Part shown: positions 1 to 7,833 of the stretch, in pieces
Layout: every line of letters starts with the position of its first letter
How positions within the stretch are numbered: position 1 is the first letter of the stretch
Source: Ardenticatenaceae bacterium
GTDB lineage: Bacteria; Chloroflexota; Anaerolineae; Promineifilales; Promineifilaceae
Direction: 5' to 3'
Length of the DNA stretch: 35,988 nt
Assembly: GCA_020634495.1 (NCBI GenBank)
Contig: JACKBR010000045.1
Location: 1 to 35,988, forward strand
Made by a program: the position numbers and the translations under genes
Notes under the pieces: generated by a model
What the model saw: the letters and a program-made list of their open reading frames with translations, nothing else
Database searches by the model: none
Told to the model about the DNA's origin: nothing

Positions 1-2
1 TG

Positions 3-392
3 CATCTGGCAGACGCAACGGCCGTTCGCATCCAGCAACAAGGTCTGCAAAAAGTGGGCCTGCTGGGCACCAACTTCACCATGGAGCAAGATTTTTACCG
101 GGGACGGCTGGAACAGCACGGCCTGGAAGTGATCGTGCCCAACGCCGCTGACCGGGCCATCGTACACGGCGTCATCTACAACGAACTGTGCCTGGGTAAA
201 GTGGCAGATGCCTCGCGCCAGGAATTCCTGCGCATCATCGACGACCTGCACGCCCAGGGCGCTGAGGGCATCATCGAAGGCTGCACCGAAATTGTGATGC
301 TTGTCCAGCAGCAGCACACCGCCGTGCCCCTGTTCGACACGACGGCGATTCATGCGGAAACGGCCGTAAACCGCGCATTAGGTATTTTTTAG
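3..392 (+). CDS. Aspartate/glutamate racemase family protein (5' truncated by window edge)
   Basis: Racemase of the Asp/Glu family, a cofactor-independent two-cysteine enzyme acting on an acidic amino acid. The frame is open from base 3, so the N-terminal half lies outside the window. The visible part begins HLADATAV, followed by [18 protein letters not shown] and the C-terminal catalytic Cys motif EGCTEI, the last being the family signature. The region resembles the C-terminal half of YgeA/aspartate racemase proteins. A GTG at 54 is internal, not the start. It is followed after 26 bases by the decarboxylase gene on the same strand. Family assignment is firm; the exact substrate (Asp, Glu or a broad range) is not determined. 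Confidence 0.9.
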   Translation, partial: HLADATAVRIQQQGLQKVGLLGTNFTMEQDFYRGRLEQHGLEVIVPNAADRAIVHGVIYNELCLGKVADASRQEFLRIIDDLHAQGAEGIIEGCTEIVMLVQQQHTAVPLFDTTAIHAETAVNRALGIF

Positions 393-410
393 CCACAGAG
401 GGCACAGAGG
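391..410 (+). repeat. CCACAGAGG-type dispersed repeat (single arm)
   Basis: AGCCACAGAGGGCACAGAGG directly after the racemase stop. Its reverse complement matches 32554-32573 at 19 of 20 bases, and the same word family forms the hairpin at 19529-19589. Confidence 0.7.
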
Positions 411-418
411 GTTTTGAG

Positions 419-1807
419 ATGATGAATGAGCAGTTGAAGCAAGATCGACAAAATCAGGGTGAATTGTTGCAAACGGCCGTTCATGCCGCCACTGAATTTT
501 TAACCAGCCTGCCAGAACGGAAAGCGGCCGTTTTCCCCAAAACCGTCCCCAATCGCCCCGATTTGCCAGAAACAGGCCTGGGCGCAGCAGCCGCCCTGCA
601 AAATTTCCGCGAACGCTTTGAAGCTGGGCTGTCCGGCAGCGCCGGGCCGCGCTACCTGGGCTTTGTCACCGGGGGCAGCACCCCCGCCGCCCTGCTCGGC
701 GACTGGCTGGCCACCACCTACGACCAAAACGCGATGGCCGATGAAGATTCCATCGCGCCGCATGTGGAACAGGAAGCGATTCATTGGCTGCGGCAGCTCT
801 TTGGCCTGCCAGACAGCTTTGCCGGTACGTTTGTCAGCGGGGCAACCATCAGCAATCTGGTGGGCTTGGCTCAGGCGCGGCAGTGGATTGGCCAACAGCA
901 GGGGATAAATGTGGCGGAAGAGGGATTGTGGGGACTACGGCCGTTTCCCATCCTTGCCGCCACGCCCCATTCCAGCAGCAAAAAAGCGCTGGCCATGCTG
1001 GGCCTAGGCCGCCGGGCGATAACGCCTGTCCCCACGCTGCCCAACCGGGAAGCGATGGACGTGACGGCCCTGGCCGAAATTTTGGCCACGCTGAACCAGC
1101 CCGCCATCGTCATTGCCAGCGGCGGCACCGTCAACACCGTGGATTTTGACGATTTGCAAGCGCTTGCCGCACTGAAGCAAAAGCACAATTTCTGGCTCCA
1201 TTTGGACGCGGCGTTTGGCGGCTTTGCGGCCTGTTCACCCCAATTTGCCCATTTGCTCTCCGGGCAAGCCGCCGCCGATTCGATTACCATCGATGCCCAC
1301 AAGTGGCTCAACGTGCCGTACGACTCGGCGATGACCTTCAGCCGCCATCCTGAATTGCAGCTGGCGGCGTTCCAAAATTCGGCCGTTTACCTGGGCGACA
1401 TGGGCGAACAGCCCAGTTTGGTGCATTGGACGCCGCAAAATTCGCGCCGCTTTCGTGCCCTGCCCGCCTGGATGAGCTTGTTGGCATACGGCCGTTCCGG
1501 TTACCGTGACATCGTGGAGCGCAACTGCGCCCAGGCACGTTGGCTAGGGGAGCAAATCACACAATCGGACCAGTTTGAACTGCTGGCTCCGGTGCGGCTC
1601 AACTGCGTTTGCTTCACCCTGGCAACAAGCCCCAGCCTGCCCCAGATTCAGGAATTTTTGGCCAAGGTGCGGGGTGACGGCCGTACTTACCTGACCCAAA
1701 CCGTCTACCAAGGCCAACCCGCCATCCGCGCCGCCTTTTCCAACTGGCAAACCGAGCAATACGACGTAGAAATTTGTTGGCAAGCGCTGGTGGAGATTGG
1801 AGATTAG
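419..1807 (+). CDS. Pyridoxal-phosphate-dependent decarboxylase (group II / aromatic-L-amino-acid decarboxylase family)
   Basis: 462 aa, the usual length for the group II PLP decarboxylases (aromatic amino acid, glutamate, histidine and 2,4-diaminobutyrate decarboxylases). The PLP lysine is Lys295 in [21 protein letters not shown] near residue 261 carries the Asp that pairs with the pyridine nitrogen, and TPHSSSKKA near 182 supplies the ring-stacking His. [13 protein letters not shown] near 138 fits the phosphate-binding Ser/Gly turn. Two ATGs lie side by side (419 and 422); GAG just upstream is a weak ribosome site. The substrate cannot be read from sequence; many close relatives carry only a family-level name. 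The downstream AzlC/AzlD exporter suggests amino-acid metabolism but does not prove linkage. Confidence 0.88.
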   Translation: MMNEQLKQDRQNQGELLQTAVHAATEFLTSLPERKAAVFPKTVPNRPDLPETGLGAAAALQNFRERFEAGLSGSAGPRYLGFVTGGSTPAALLGDWLATTYDQNAMADEDSIAPHVEQEAIHWLRQLFGLPDSFAGTFVSGATISNLVGLAQARQWIGQQQGINVAEEGLWGLRPFPILAATPHSSSKKALAMLGLGRRAITPVPTLPNREAMDVTALAEILATLNQPAIVIASGGTVNTVDFDDLQALAALKQKHNFWLHLDAAFGGFAACSPQFAHLLSGQAAADSITIDAHKWLNVPYDSAMTFSRHPELQLAAFQNSAVYLGDMGEQPSLVHWTPQNSRRFRALPAWMSLLAYGRSGYRDIVERNCAQARWLGEQITQSDQFELLAPVRLNCVCFTLATSPSLPQIQEFLAKVRGDGRTYLTQTVYQGQPAIRAAFSNWQTEQYDVEICWQALVEIGD

Positions 1808-1853
1808 AGACTGGAGACTCTTTCAATCTCCAGTCTCCAATCTCCAGTCTCTC
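1793..1853 (+). repeat. Imperfect inverted repeat of GGAGATT/GGAGACT words
   Basis: The stop region of the decarboxylase gene and the following gap consist of degenerate GGAGATTGGAGATT and GGAGACT units. They face their complement AATCTCCAGTCTCC across a short TTTC loop, giving a long imperfect hairpin. It may act as terminator or mRNA end; it belongs to the word-array class seen in other gaps. Confidence 0.65.
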
Positions 1854-1862
1854 TAAAGAATT

Positions 1863-2573
1863 ATGTTAACTAAAACAAAAACCATTTCACTTCCCAAAAC
1901 TGCCCTGTGGCAAGGCATCAAAGCCGAGCTGCCCATCACCATCGGGGTGATCCCCTTTGGCATGATTTACGGCGTGTTGGGTCTATCCGCCGGGCTGACG
2001 CCGCTGCAAGCGCAGGCAATGTCGTCGATTGTGTTTGCCGGGTCGGCCCAATTTTTAGGGGCGCAGCTCATCGGGGTGGGCACACCCATTCCCATTTTGT
2101 GGCTGACAACATTCATCGTGAATTTGCGGCATGTGCTTTACAGCACCTCGCTGGGGCCAGACGTGCAGCATTTGTCGCGCAAATGGCGCTGGCTGCTGGC
2201 CTATCTGCTCACCGATGAGGCGTATGCGGCAACGGCCGTTCATTACGGCGACAAGCAAATCCCTTTGACACATAAACATTATTTTTGGCTGGGCGCTGGC
2301 TTTACGCTGTGGGGAACGTGGCAGCTGAGTACGGCCGTAGGCATTTTGCTGGGCACGCAGGTGCCGCCCGAATGGGGTCTGGATTTCACCCTGGCGCTCA
2401 CCTTCATCGGCATTGTGGTGCCCACGCTGAAGGATCGACCCAACACCATGGCCGCGCTCACCGCCGGATTGGTGGCTGTGCTCACCTTTAGCCTGCCGTA
2501 CAAACTCGGCCTCATGCTGGCCACACTCACCGGCATCGGCGTGGGCGTCTGGCTGGAGAATCGGAAAAAATGA
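1863..2573 (+). CDS. azlC: AzlC family branched-chain amino-acid exporter, large subunit
   Basis: 236-aa polytopic membrane protein of the AzlC/YgaZ family, the large subunit of a two-component exporter of branched-chain (and related) amino acids. Family features: the N-terminal segment with LPITIGVIPFGMIYGVLG, then SSIVFAGSAQFLGAQLIG, the LRHVLYSTSLGP loop, and LTDEAYAATA. Several hydrophobic stretches follow to the C-terminus. Its partner AzlD follows at 2719 on the same strand, although 145 bases of repeat sequence separate them. Known relatives export Leu, Ile, Val or Met, or confer resistance to azaleucine; the actual substrate here is not known. Confidence 0.93.
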   Translation: MLTKTKTISLPKTALWQGIKAELPITIGVIPFGMIYGVLGLSAGLTPLQAQAMSSIVFAGSAQFLGAQLIGVGTPIPILWLTTFIVNLRHVLYSTSLGPDVQHLSRKWRWLLAYLLTDEAYAATAVHYGDKQIPLTHKHYFWLGAGFTLWGTWQLSTAVGILLGTQVPPEWGLDFTLALTFIGIVVPTLKDRPNTMAALTAGLVAVLTFSLPYKLGLMLATLTGIGVGVWLENRKK

Positions 2574-2577
2574 TCAT

Positions 2578-2670
2578 CCGCAGATTTCGCAGATTAGCGC
2601 AGATTTTTTATTGACATTTCCGCGAAAGCGGGAATCCACGCCCCGATAAAATTGGATACCCGCTTTCGCG
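2578..2670. repeat. CGCAGATT words plus GCGGGAATCCA inverted repeat between azlC and azlD
   Basis: Three CGCAGATT-like words (2579-2606) are followed by an inverted repeat: 2621-2638 (CGCGAAAGCGGGAATCCA) matches the reverse complement of 2653-2670 at 17 of 18 bases, with a 14-base loop. It belongs to the same general class as the GCGGGAAT hairpin near 32436. It sits inside an otherwise two-gene unit and may affect azlD expression. Confidence 0.8.
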
Positions 2671-2718
2671 AGTATAACAAATAATGAGGATGCGAACGCC
2701 TCGGTAAAGGAATGAAAC

Positions 2719-3024
2719 ATGACGCTTTGGATTGCAATTATTGGCATGGGCCTCATCACTTACAGCATTCGGCTGGTGCCGATTTGGCTGCTGGAACGGG
2801 CCACAATTAGCGTTGGCTGGCGGCAAGCGCTGCGCTTTGTGCCTGCGGCCGTACTTTCCGCTATCATCTTGCCCGAAATAATGATGCCCGGCGGCACGCT
2901 CGACCTGTCGTTGGCCAATGCCCGCTTGCTGGCTGGTCTGGCTGCCATTCTGGTCGCCTGGCGCACGAAGAATATTTTGTGGACGCTGGCGGTGGGGATG
3001 GCGCTGTTGTGGGCGTTTGGGTGA
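2719..3024 (+). CDS. azlD: AzlD family branched-chain amino-acid exporter, small subunit
   Basis: 101-aa hydrophobic protein of the AzlD/YgaH family, the small membrane partner of AzlC. Family marks: N-terminal IIGMGLITYSIRLVPIWLL, a central LRFVPAAVLSAIILPEI segment, and C-terminal ILWTLAVGMALLWAF, which suggest about three or four membrane spans. Length matches the family (about 100 to 110 aa). Pairing with the azlC homologue upstream supports the call. The ATG at 2719 follows AGGAATGAAAC, an acceptable ribosome site. Confidence 0.9.
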   Translation: MTLWIAIIGMGLITYSIRLVPIWLLERATISVGWRQALRFVPAAVLSAIILPEIMMPGGTLDLSLANARLLAGLAAILVAWRTKNILWTLAVGMALLWAFG

Positions 3025-3167
3025 CAAGGTGATGGGGTGAAGGGGTGACAAGGTGAAGGGGTGACAGGGTGACAGGGTGATCTGATGGCGCGACTTACTG
3101 GCAAACTCGCCCACTTGCAAACTCGCAAACTTGCAAACCCGCCCACTCGCTCACTCGCCCACTGTTC
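3022..3167. repeat. Low-complexity word arrays (GGTGACAAGGTGA, then CAAACTCGCCCACT)
   Basis: Immediately after azlD the sequence is a degenerate tandem array of GGTGACA/GGGTGAAG words (3022-3083), then a second array built from GCAAACTCGCCCACTTG-like words (3103-3167). Units vary in length and there are no unique spacers. It has no coding potential on the + strand that resembles a protein. Confidence 0.75.
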
Positions 3168-3176
3168 GAGGTGAAA

Positions 3177-3929
3177 ATGATTGAGGAATTTGTAGAAGTT
3201 GGTGTTGTAAAAGAACTGTATCGCTTTCCGGTGAAGTCGATGCGCGGGGAAATGCTGGAAGAGGCGTATGCTTATTGGCATGGATTGGATGGGGACCGGC
3301 GCTATGCCTTTGTCCGCGCAGACAACCGCTCTGGCTTTCCCTGGCTCACCGGCCGGGAGCTGCCGCAGCTGCTGCAATTTACGCCCCGGTACACCCAGCC
3401 AGACGATGTTGCTGAATCACCCGTGGAAGTCACGCTGCCAAACGGCCGTATCCTCCCCATCGACGCCCCCGAACTCAACCAGCAGCTGGCCGAAGCGTAC
3501 GGCAAACCCGTCAACCTGATCAAAATTGGGCGCGGCGCGTTTGACAGCCAGGTCATTTCGGTGATGAGTACGGCGACTGTGGCGGCATTGGGCGAGGCAA
3601 TTGGTACGGCCGTTGGCGGGAAAATTTCTCCTCTGCGCTTCCGGCAAAACATCATCATCGAGCCGTTTGACGAACAGCCGTTTGTGGAGGAACGCTGGCT
3701 AGACAGCAGCCTGGTGTTTGGCAATCAAGCGGATGGCCTGCGGCTGCGGCTCAACCGGCGCATCCAGCGCTGCGTGATGATCAACATCGATCCTGAAACG
3801 TCTGACAAGGAGCCAGCTGTGCTTAAAACCGTTACCCAAACGCGGCAAAACTGCGCGGGCGTCTTTGGCAGCACCGAACGCCCCGGCAATATTCGCCTGG
3901 GGGACGTGGTGAAATTGGTGCGGGTGTGA
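3177..3929 (+). CDS. MOSC domain protein with N-terminal beta-barrel domain
   Basis: 250 aa with the MOSC_N domain in the first half (LYRFPVKSMRGE, then GLDGDRRYAFV) and a MOSC domain in the second half. Features of the latter include the RFRQNIIIE strand, RCVMINIDPET, and the conserved Cys in TRQNCAGVFGS. MOSC proteins handle molybdenum-cofactor sulfur or act as Moco-bound reductases (YcbX, mARC). The start is taken at ATG 3177 because GAGGTG at 3168-3173 is well placed for it; the GTG at 3171 would overlap that site. A Moco-using formate dehydrogenase lies further along the window but is not adjacent, so a link is only possible. Confidence 0.88.
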   Translation: MIEEFVEVGVVKELYRFPVKSMRGEMLEEAYAYWHGLDGDRRYAFVRADNRSGFPWLTGRELPQLLQFTPRYTQPDDVAESPVEVTLPNGRILPIDAPELNQQLAEAYGKPVNLIKIGRGAFDSQVISVMSTATVAALGEAIGTAVGGKISPLRFRQNIIIEPFDEQPFVEERWLDSSLVFGNQADGLRLRLNRRIQRCVMINIDPETSDKEPAVLKTVTQTRQNCAGVFGSTERPGNIRLGDVVKLVRV

Positions 3930-3935
3930 AAATAG

Positions 3936-3961
3936 GTAATTGGGCAATTGCTCAAATACCA
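3936..3961. promoter_or_regulatory. 26-bp near-perfect palindrome
   Basis: GGTAATTGGGCAATTGCTCAAATACC spans the short gap between the MOSC and cupin genes. The two halves mirror each other at 11 of 13 positions. It could be an operator for the cupin/phzF genes or a hairpin at the MOSC transcript end; neither is proven. Confidence 0.5.
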
Positions 3962-3976
3962 ATACTGGAGTAACTA

Positions 3977-4297
3977 ATGGAAGCATTTACTATTCAACAA
4001 CTCATTGCGGAACAGGCGGCAGGCGAACGGCCGTATCTGGAATTTCTGCGTAACGATTCCATGAGCCTGGGCTTGTATGCCCTGCCAGCCGATGGCGTGG
4101 ACCCACAGCAGCCACACGACGAGGACGAGGTTTATTACATCGTCAGCGGGCAGGGGCAAATTACCGTGGGCGATGAAACCCAGCCCGTGCAGCCAGGCAG
4201 CCTGGTTTTTGTAGCGGCTGAGGTGCCTCACAAATTCCACGACATTCGCGAAGACCTTAAAATCCTGGTCTTTTTTGCCCCGCCAGAAACCGATTAG
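3977..4297 (+). CDS. Cupin-domain protein
   Basis: 106-aa single-domain cupin. The first cupin motif is visible as PHDEDEVYYIVSGQGQITVGDE (residues about 50-71) with metal-ligand candidates His and Glu. The second is PGSLVFVAAEVPHKFHDI (about 74-91) with the second His. Small stand-alone cupins of this type bind a divalent metal and act as isomerases, dioxygenases or sensors; the substrate is unknown. It lies 14 bases upstream of a PhzF-family gene on the same strand, suggesting co-transcription. Start ATG 3977 follows TGGAGTAACTA, a good ribosome site. Confidence 0.88.
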   Translation: MEAFTIQQLIAEQAAGERPYLEFLRNDSMSLGLYALPADGVDPQQPHDEDEVYYIVSGQGQITVGDETQPVQPGSLVFVAAEVPHKFHDIREDLKILVFFAPPETD

Positions 4298-4311
4298 CAC
4301 AGGAGCCAGCC

Positions 4312-5199
4312 ATGCCCACCTACCCTTTTATGCAAGTGGATGCCTTTACGAAACGGCCGTTGGCCGGGAATCCCTGCGCCATCATTTTTGATGCAGATTC
4401 ATTGAGCGACAGCCAGATGTTGGCCATTGCCAAAGAGATGAACCTGTCTGAAACGGCCTTTGTACTCAAGTCAGAAATCGCCGACGTGCGGGCGCGCTAC
4501 TTCACTCCCGCCGAAGAAATCCCGCTGGCAGGGCATCCCACCATCGCCACAATACACGCTCTGGTGGAAACTGGCCAGGTTCAATTGCCGGGTGATTACA
4601 CGAAAATATCGCTGGAATTGCAAGTCGGGCCAATTCCTATTGAACTGTACGCAACCGAGTCAGGCGTGCGGGTGGTGATGAACCAGAAAAAACCACAGTT
4701 TTTGGCGACGCTTTCGCCGGAAGAGGTGATGCCGCACTTTGGTTTGGAAACGGCCGATTGCCTGCCAAACGCTCCGGCGCAAATTGTGAGCACCGGCACG
4801 CCCCAGCTTATGATCCCAGTCCGCAATTTAGAAGCGCTGCGCCGCGCCCGGCTAAACACCGCCACCTACCCAGCTTTTCGGCAAAAGGCTGGATTTTTCA
4901 GCCCGCATCTTTTTTGTTTGCAAGGCGCAACCGACCAGGGGGACAGCTTTGCTCGCCACTTCGGCGTGCCGCCAGACACAATGGAAGACCCGTTCACCGG
5001 CTCGGCCACGGGTGGCATGGCAGCTTACCTGTGGCATCATCACCTGATCGACAAACCGACATTCACGGCCGAACAGGGGCATTGGATGAACCGGCCCGGC
5101 CAGGCGCAGGTGGAGGTTGTCGGCCCGCCAGACAATATTGAAACGGTGAAGGTGGGCGGTACGGCCGTTACCGTTATGCGCGGCAAATTAACCATCTAA
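4312..5199 (+). CDS. PhzF family isomerase/epimerase
   Basis: 295 aa, standard length for the PhzF/diaminopimelate-epimerase-fold family. Signature segments: QVDAFTKRPLAGNPCAII at the N-terminus, LSETAFVL containing the catalytic Glu equivalent of PhzF Glu45, IPLAGHPTIATIHAL, and DPFTGSATGGMAAYLW near residue 226. PhzF isomerises 2,3-dihydro-3-hydroxyanthranilate in phenazine synthesis, but most homologues occur without phenazine genes and their substrates are unknown. No other phz gene is seen here, so phenazine production should not be inferred. It is preceded by AGGAG 6 bases from the ATG. Confidence 0.92.
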   Translation: MPTYPFMQVDAFTKRPLAGNPCAIIFDADSLSDSQMLAIAKEMNLSETAFVLKSEIADVRARYFTPAEEIPLAGHPTIATIHALVETGQVQLPGDYTKISLELQVGPIPIELYATESGVRVVMNQKKPQFLATLSPEEVMPHFGLETADCLPNAPAQIVSTGTPQLMIPVRNLEALRRARLNTATYPAFRQKAGFFSPHLFCLQGATDQGDSFARHFGVPPDTMEDPFTGSATGGMAAYLWHHHLIDKPTFTAEQGHWMNRPGQAQVEVVGPPDNIETVKVGGTAVTVMRGKLTI

Positions 5200-5216
5200 A
5201 AATAATTGGAGCAACC

Positions 5217-5768
5217 ATGAAAGATTACACAACCCTTCCTAAAACAGAAGTCCGGCGCAGCGACCGTGCCGTAGAGGATGAAGCCTGGATTCGCGATCAG
5301 CTGCATCGTGCGGCCGTTGGCGTTTTAGCCACCGCCCAGGGCGACCAGCCATTCCTAAACAGCAACCTGTTTGTCTACGACGAGGCAGCCCAGGCCATTT
5401 ACCTGCACACGGCACGAGTGGGCCGCACCGCTGCCAATCTGGCCAGCGAGGCCAAAATTTGCTTCACGGTTTTTGAGATGGGCCGCCTGCTGCCCGCGGA
5501 CGAAGCGCTGGAGTTTAGCGTGGAGTACAGTGGGGTGACGGTGTTTGGGTCGGCCGTTACCATCGAAGACCCCGTTGAAGCCAAACACGGCCTGCAACTT
5601 TTGCTAGACAAATATGCCCCGCACCTGCGCCCAGACGTGCATTATCGCGGCATCACCCCAGAAGAATTGAAGCGAACGGCCGTTTACCGCATCAACATTC
5701 ACGAATGGAGCGGGAAGAAAAAGGAAGTGGCCGAGGATTTTCCAGGGGCATTTTATTACGGCCAGTGA
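5217..5768 (+). CDS. Pyridoxamine 5'-phosphate oxidase-like flavoprotein (PPOX/NimA type)
   Basis: 183 aa with the split-barrel FMN-binding fold. The pattern AAVGVLATAQGDQPFLNSNLF, then AIYLHTARVGRTAANL and ICFTVFEM, is typical of the NimA-like branch of PPOX proteins (some members reduce 5-nitroimidazoles; most are uncharacterised). The C-terminal half (KHGLQLLLDKYAPHL, TAVYRINIHEWSGKKKE) also fits that branch. It follows phzF by 17 bases with GGAG before the ATG, so the cupin, phzF and PPOX genes look like one transcript. It is unlikely to be the true PdxH of B6 synthesis. Confidence 0.87.
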   Translation: MKDYTTLPKTEVRRSDRAVEDEAWIRDQLHRAAVGVLATAQGDQPFLNSNLFVYDEAAQAIYLHTARVGRTAANLASEAKICFTVFEMGRLLPADEALEFSVEYSGVTVFGSAVTIEDPVEAKHGLQLLLDKYAPHLRPDVHYRGITPEELKRTAVYRINIHEWSGKKKEVAEDFPGAFYYGQ

Positions 5769-5827
5769 TAAGTAAAAAGTGAGAAGTGAAACTGGACTTT
5801 TCACTTTCTAATTTTCACTTATCATTC
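5766..5827. repeat. AAGTGAAAAGT-word inverted repeat
   Basis: TGATAAGTAAAAAGTGAGAAGTGAAA faces CTTTTCACTTTC...TTTTCACTTATCA across a short loop: an imperfect hairpin made of AAGTGAAA words. Similar words recur at 23522-23555 and 33509-33541. It may terminate the upstream unit. Confidence 0.65.
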
Positions 5828-5831
5828 AGGC

Positions 5832-6659
5832 ATGGAACATACAAATCCACCTGGAATTTATCCAGAAAATGATGCGAGCCAGAAACGGCCGCTTGCCTAC
5901 CACGAACTGCGCGACATTATCGACCTGAGCCTGTGGGCCGGGCAAATGCTGCTGCAACACGGGGCCACCAGCCAGCGCGTTGAAGAATCCGTCCACCGCA
6001 TTGGCACCGGGCTGGGCTGCGATTGGCTCGACATTCTCGTTTCACCCAACGTCATAACCATCACCGCCTCCAGCGGCTCAGAATTTCGCACGAAGCTGCG
6101 GCGCGTCACCTCGCTGGGGGTTGATCTGGGCAAAGTGACGGCGCTCAACGATCTCAGCCGCCGCATCATCAGCGGCGAGGTGGATCACGTTCAGGCCCGC
6201 ACCGAACTAAAGAAAATTGACCAGATGCCGCGCAGCTACAACCGTTGGCTGGTAGTGATCATGGTGGGCCTGGCCTGTGCCGCTTTCAGCCGCTTGTTTG
6301 GCGGCGACTGGATTATCTTCGGCATTACCTTTGGGGCCTCAGCCGTGGCCATGTTTTTGCGCCAGGAGCTTACTCAGCGCTACTTCAACCCGCTGTTGGT
6401 GGTGGTGACCTGCGCTTTTGTAGCCGGTTGCCTGGCCAGCACGGCCGGATTGTTCAAATTAAGCAATCAATCAGAGATAGCCCTGGCAGCGGCCGTTTTG
6501 CTGTTGGTGCCCGGCGTACCGCTGATCAATGCGGCCCAAGACCTGATTCGCGGCCATCTGGTTACGGGCATCACGCGCGGTGTCACCGGCCTGCTTATTT
6601 CGCTGGCCATTGCGCTGGGTCTGCTGCTGGCCATCAGCCTGACAGGGGTGTCACTGTGA
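5832..6659 (+). CDS. Threonine/serine exporter, ThrE N-terminal-domain subunit (YjjP type)
   Basis: 275 aa. It begins with a soluble region containing LSLWAGQMLLQHGATSQRVEESVHRIG and the CDWLDILVSPNVITI strand, typical of the ThrE/DUF1212 domain, then has about five hydrophobic segments from residue 137 on (VVIMVGLACAAFSRLFGG, IIFGITFGASAVAMF, PLLVVVTCAFVAGCLAS, IALAAAVLLLVPGVPLI, GLLISLAIALGLLLAIS). In two-gene systems this protein works with a small C-terminal-domain partner (YjjB), which follows directly. Such systems export threonine and serine or succinate. The start ATG 5832 has only a weak upstream site (TTCAGGC). Confidence 0.9.
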   Translation: MEHTNPPGIYPENDASQKRPLAYHELRDIIDLSLWAGQMLLQHGATSQRVEESVHRIGTGLGCDWLDILVSPNVITITASSGSEFRTKLRRVTSLGVDLGKVTALNDLSRRIISGEVDHVQARTELKKIDQMPRSYNRWLVVIMVGLACAAFSRLFGGDWIIFGITFGASAVAMFLRQELTQRYFNPLLVVVTCAFVAGCLASTAGLFKLSNQSEIALAAAVLLLVPGVPLINAAQDLIRGHLVTGITRGVTGLLISLAIALGLLLAISLTGVSL

Positions 6660-7129
6660 ATCCGCTGCTGCAAGTTTTACTGGAGGATGCCTTTTGGTCT
6701 GCGGTGGCCGCAACTGGCTTCGCTATTTTATTCAACGTACCGCCCCGCGCCTTGCCTGGCTGCGCTTTGGCGGCAGCCTGTGGCCATGCCCTGCGCAGTT
6801 GGGTCATTCAGCTTGGCTTGCCCATCGAGCCAGCCACCTTGCTGGCAGCCACCACAATTGGCTTTTTGGGCTTCTTTTTCGCCCGCAAATTTCAATCTCC
6901 TACGGCCATCTTCACCGTTCCAGCGGTAATTCCCATGGTGCCGGGCACGTTTGCTTTTCGCACAATGCTGGGCATTTTGGAAATTACCAACATGGGTGTG
7001 TTTGGCAGCACGCCAGTGCTGGTGGAAGCGGGGCTGAATGCTGTAAAAACCGGGCTGATTTTGGCAGCGTTGGCAGGCGGGATCATTGCCCCACGGCTGC
7101 TGTTTGGGAGGCAGCAACCGGTCGTGTAG
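6656..7129 (+). CDS. Threonine/serine exporter, ThrE C-terminal-domain subunit (YjjB type)
   Basis: 157 aa, GTG start at 6656 overlapping the TGA of the preceding gene by 4 bases (GTGA), so translation is coupled. Membrane protein of the ThrE_2/DUF3815 type: DAFWSAVAATGFAILFNVPP, LPGCALAAACGHALRSW, ATTIGFLGFFFARKFQSPTAIF, and VPAVIPMVPGTFAFRTMLGILE. It is the partner of the preceding YjjP-type subunit. The frame is open much further upstream (to 6245), but that part lies inside the partner gene and shows no family resemblance. Confidence 0.9.
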   Translation: MNPLLQVLLEDAFWSAVAATGFAILFNVPPRALPGCALAAACGHALRSWVIQLGLPIEPATLLAATTIGFLGFFFARKFQSPTAIFTVPAVIPMVPGTFAFRTMLGILEITNMGVFGSTPVLVEAGLNAVKTGLILAALAGGIIAPRLLFGRQQPVV

Positions 7130-7158
7130 GTCAGTTTTGGAGTGCAAGGTCTAGCAAC

Positions 7159-7172
7159 AGATTGCGCAATCT
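7159..7172. repeat. AGATTGCG/CGCAATCT palindrome followed by TTGATT
   Basis: AGATTGCGCAATCT is a perfect 14-bp palindrome with flanks CAAC and TTGATT. The same two ends, with a 23-base hairpin core added, occur at 34677-34713. The two look like short and long versions of one element. Confidence 0.6.
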
Positions 7173-7209
7173 TTGATTCAACTTTAGCTAAAAGTTTATT
7201 GAGGCGAGT

Positions 7210-7716
7210 ATGCAAATGGAAATCACGATTCACCCTATGGCGGCAGCAGATTGGACGGCCGTTTCCCAAATTTACGCTGAGGGGATTGCCACCGGGAACG
7301 CGACGTTTGAAACGGCCGTGCCCACCTGGGAAGCGTGGGACAAAAGCCACATGGCGACCTGCCGCTTTGTGGCCAAATCAGCAGAAAATGGCGAGGTTGT
7401 CGGCTGGGCTGCGCTGACGCCTGTTTCCAGTCGCTGCGTTTACGCGGGCGTGGCGGAGGTGAGCGTTTATGTGGCTCCGGCGGCCTGGGGCCAGGGCATC
7501 GGCAAACGGCTGCTGCAAACGTTGCTGAACAGCTCTGAAGCGGAAGGCATTTGGACGCTGCAAGCAGGCATTTTCCCGGAAAACGAAGCCAGCGTAAAGC
7601 TGCATGAACAGTTAGGTTTTCGGGTTGTGGGACGGCGGGAAAAATTGGGGCAGCAGTACGGCCGTTGGCGGGACGTGCTCTTTCTGGAGCGGCGCAGCCA
7701 AACCGTAGGAACCTGA
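7210..7716 (+). CDS. GNAT family N-acetyltransferase (phosphinothricin acetyltransferase-like)
   Basis: 168 aa GNAT-fold enzyme that moves an acetyl group from acetyl-CoA to an amine. The acetyl-CoA-binding motif A is VYVAPAAWGQGIGKRLLQ (residues about 89-106). N-terminal IHPMAAADWTAVSQIYAEGI, ATFETAVPTWEAWD, and C-terminal NEASVKLHEQLGFRVVGRRE, plus YGRWRDVLFLERR, match the Pat/Bar/YwnH branch. Homologues acetylate phosphinothricin or methionine sulfoximine, and many are housekeeping. ATG 7210 is preceded by GAGGCGAG; ATG 7216 is an alternative two codons in. Confidence 0.9.
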   Translation: MQMEITIHPMAAADWTAVSQIYAEGIATGNATFETAVPTWEAWDKSHMATCRFVAKSAENGEVVGWAALTPVSSRCVYAGVAEVSVYVAPAAWGQGIGKRLLQTLLNSSEAEGIWTLQAGIFPENEASVKLHEQLGFRVVGRREKLGQQYGRWRDVLFLERRSQTVGT

Positions 7717-7728
7717 AATTTTTGGGAC

Positions 7729-7795
7729 ACGGATGAACCCAGATTTACACAGATTTATTGATCTGTACCTGTGTACATCTGTGAAAATCTATCTC
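7729..7795. repeat. CAGATTT-word inverted repeat (CGCAGATT-like class)
   Basis: CCAGATTTACACAGATTTATTGATCTGTACC followed by CTGTGTACATCTGTGAAAATCT forms an imperfect hairpin in the gap before the RNA methyltransferase gene. It resembles the hairpin at 11664-11733. Confidence 0.5.
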
Positions 7796-7833
7796 CCATA
7801 GTTTTCAAACAAAATCCAGCAGGAAATGTGTTT

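Noticed and set aside
3022..3167. Regularly repeated GGTGACA words considered as a CRISPR array
   Set aside because: Units vary in length and sequence, there are no unique spacers and no cas genes in the window.
2608..3377. Minus-strand ORFs across azlD and the word arrays
   Set aside because: They are built from repeat words and the complement of azlD and the MOSC gene; no recognisable protein.
4312..5199. PhzF gene as evidence for phenazine synthesis
   Set aside because: No other phz genes are present; family members are common in organisms that make no phenazines.
6245..6655. Long open frame upstream of the ThrE C-terminal subunit (would add 137 residues)
   Set aside because: It overlaps the preceding gene in another frame, has no family resemblance, and a coupled GTG at 6656 fits the family length exactly.
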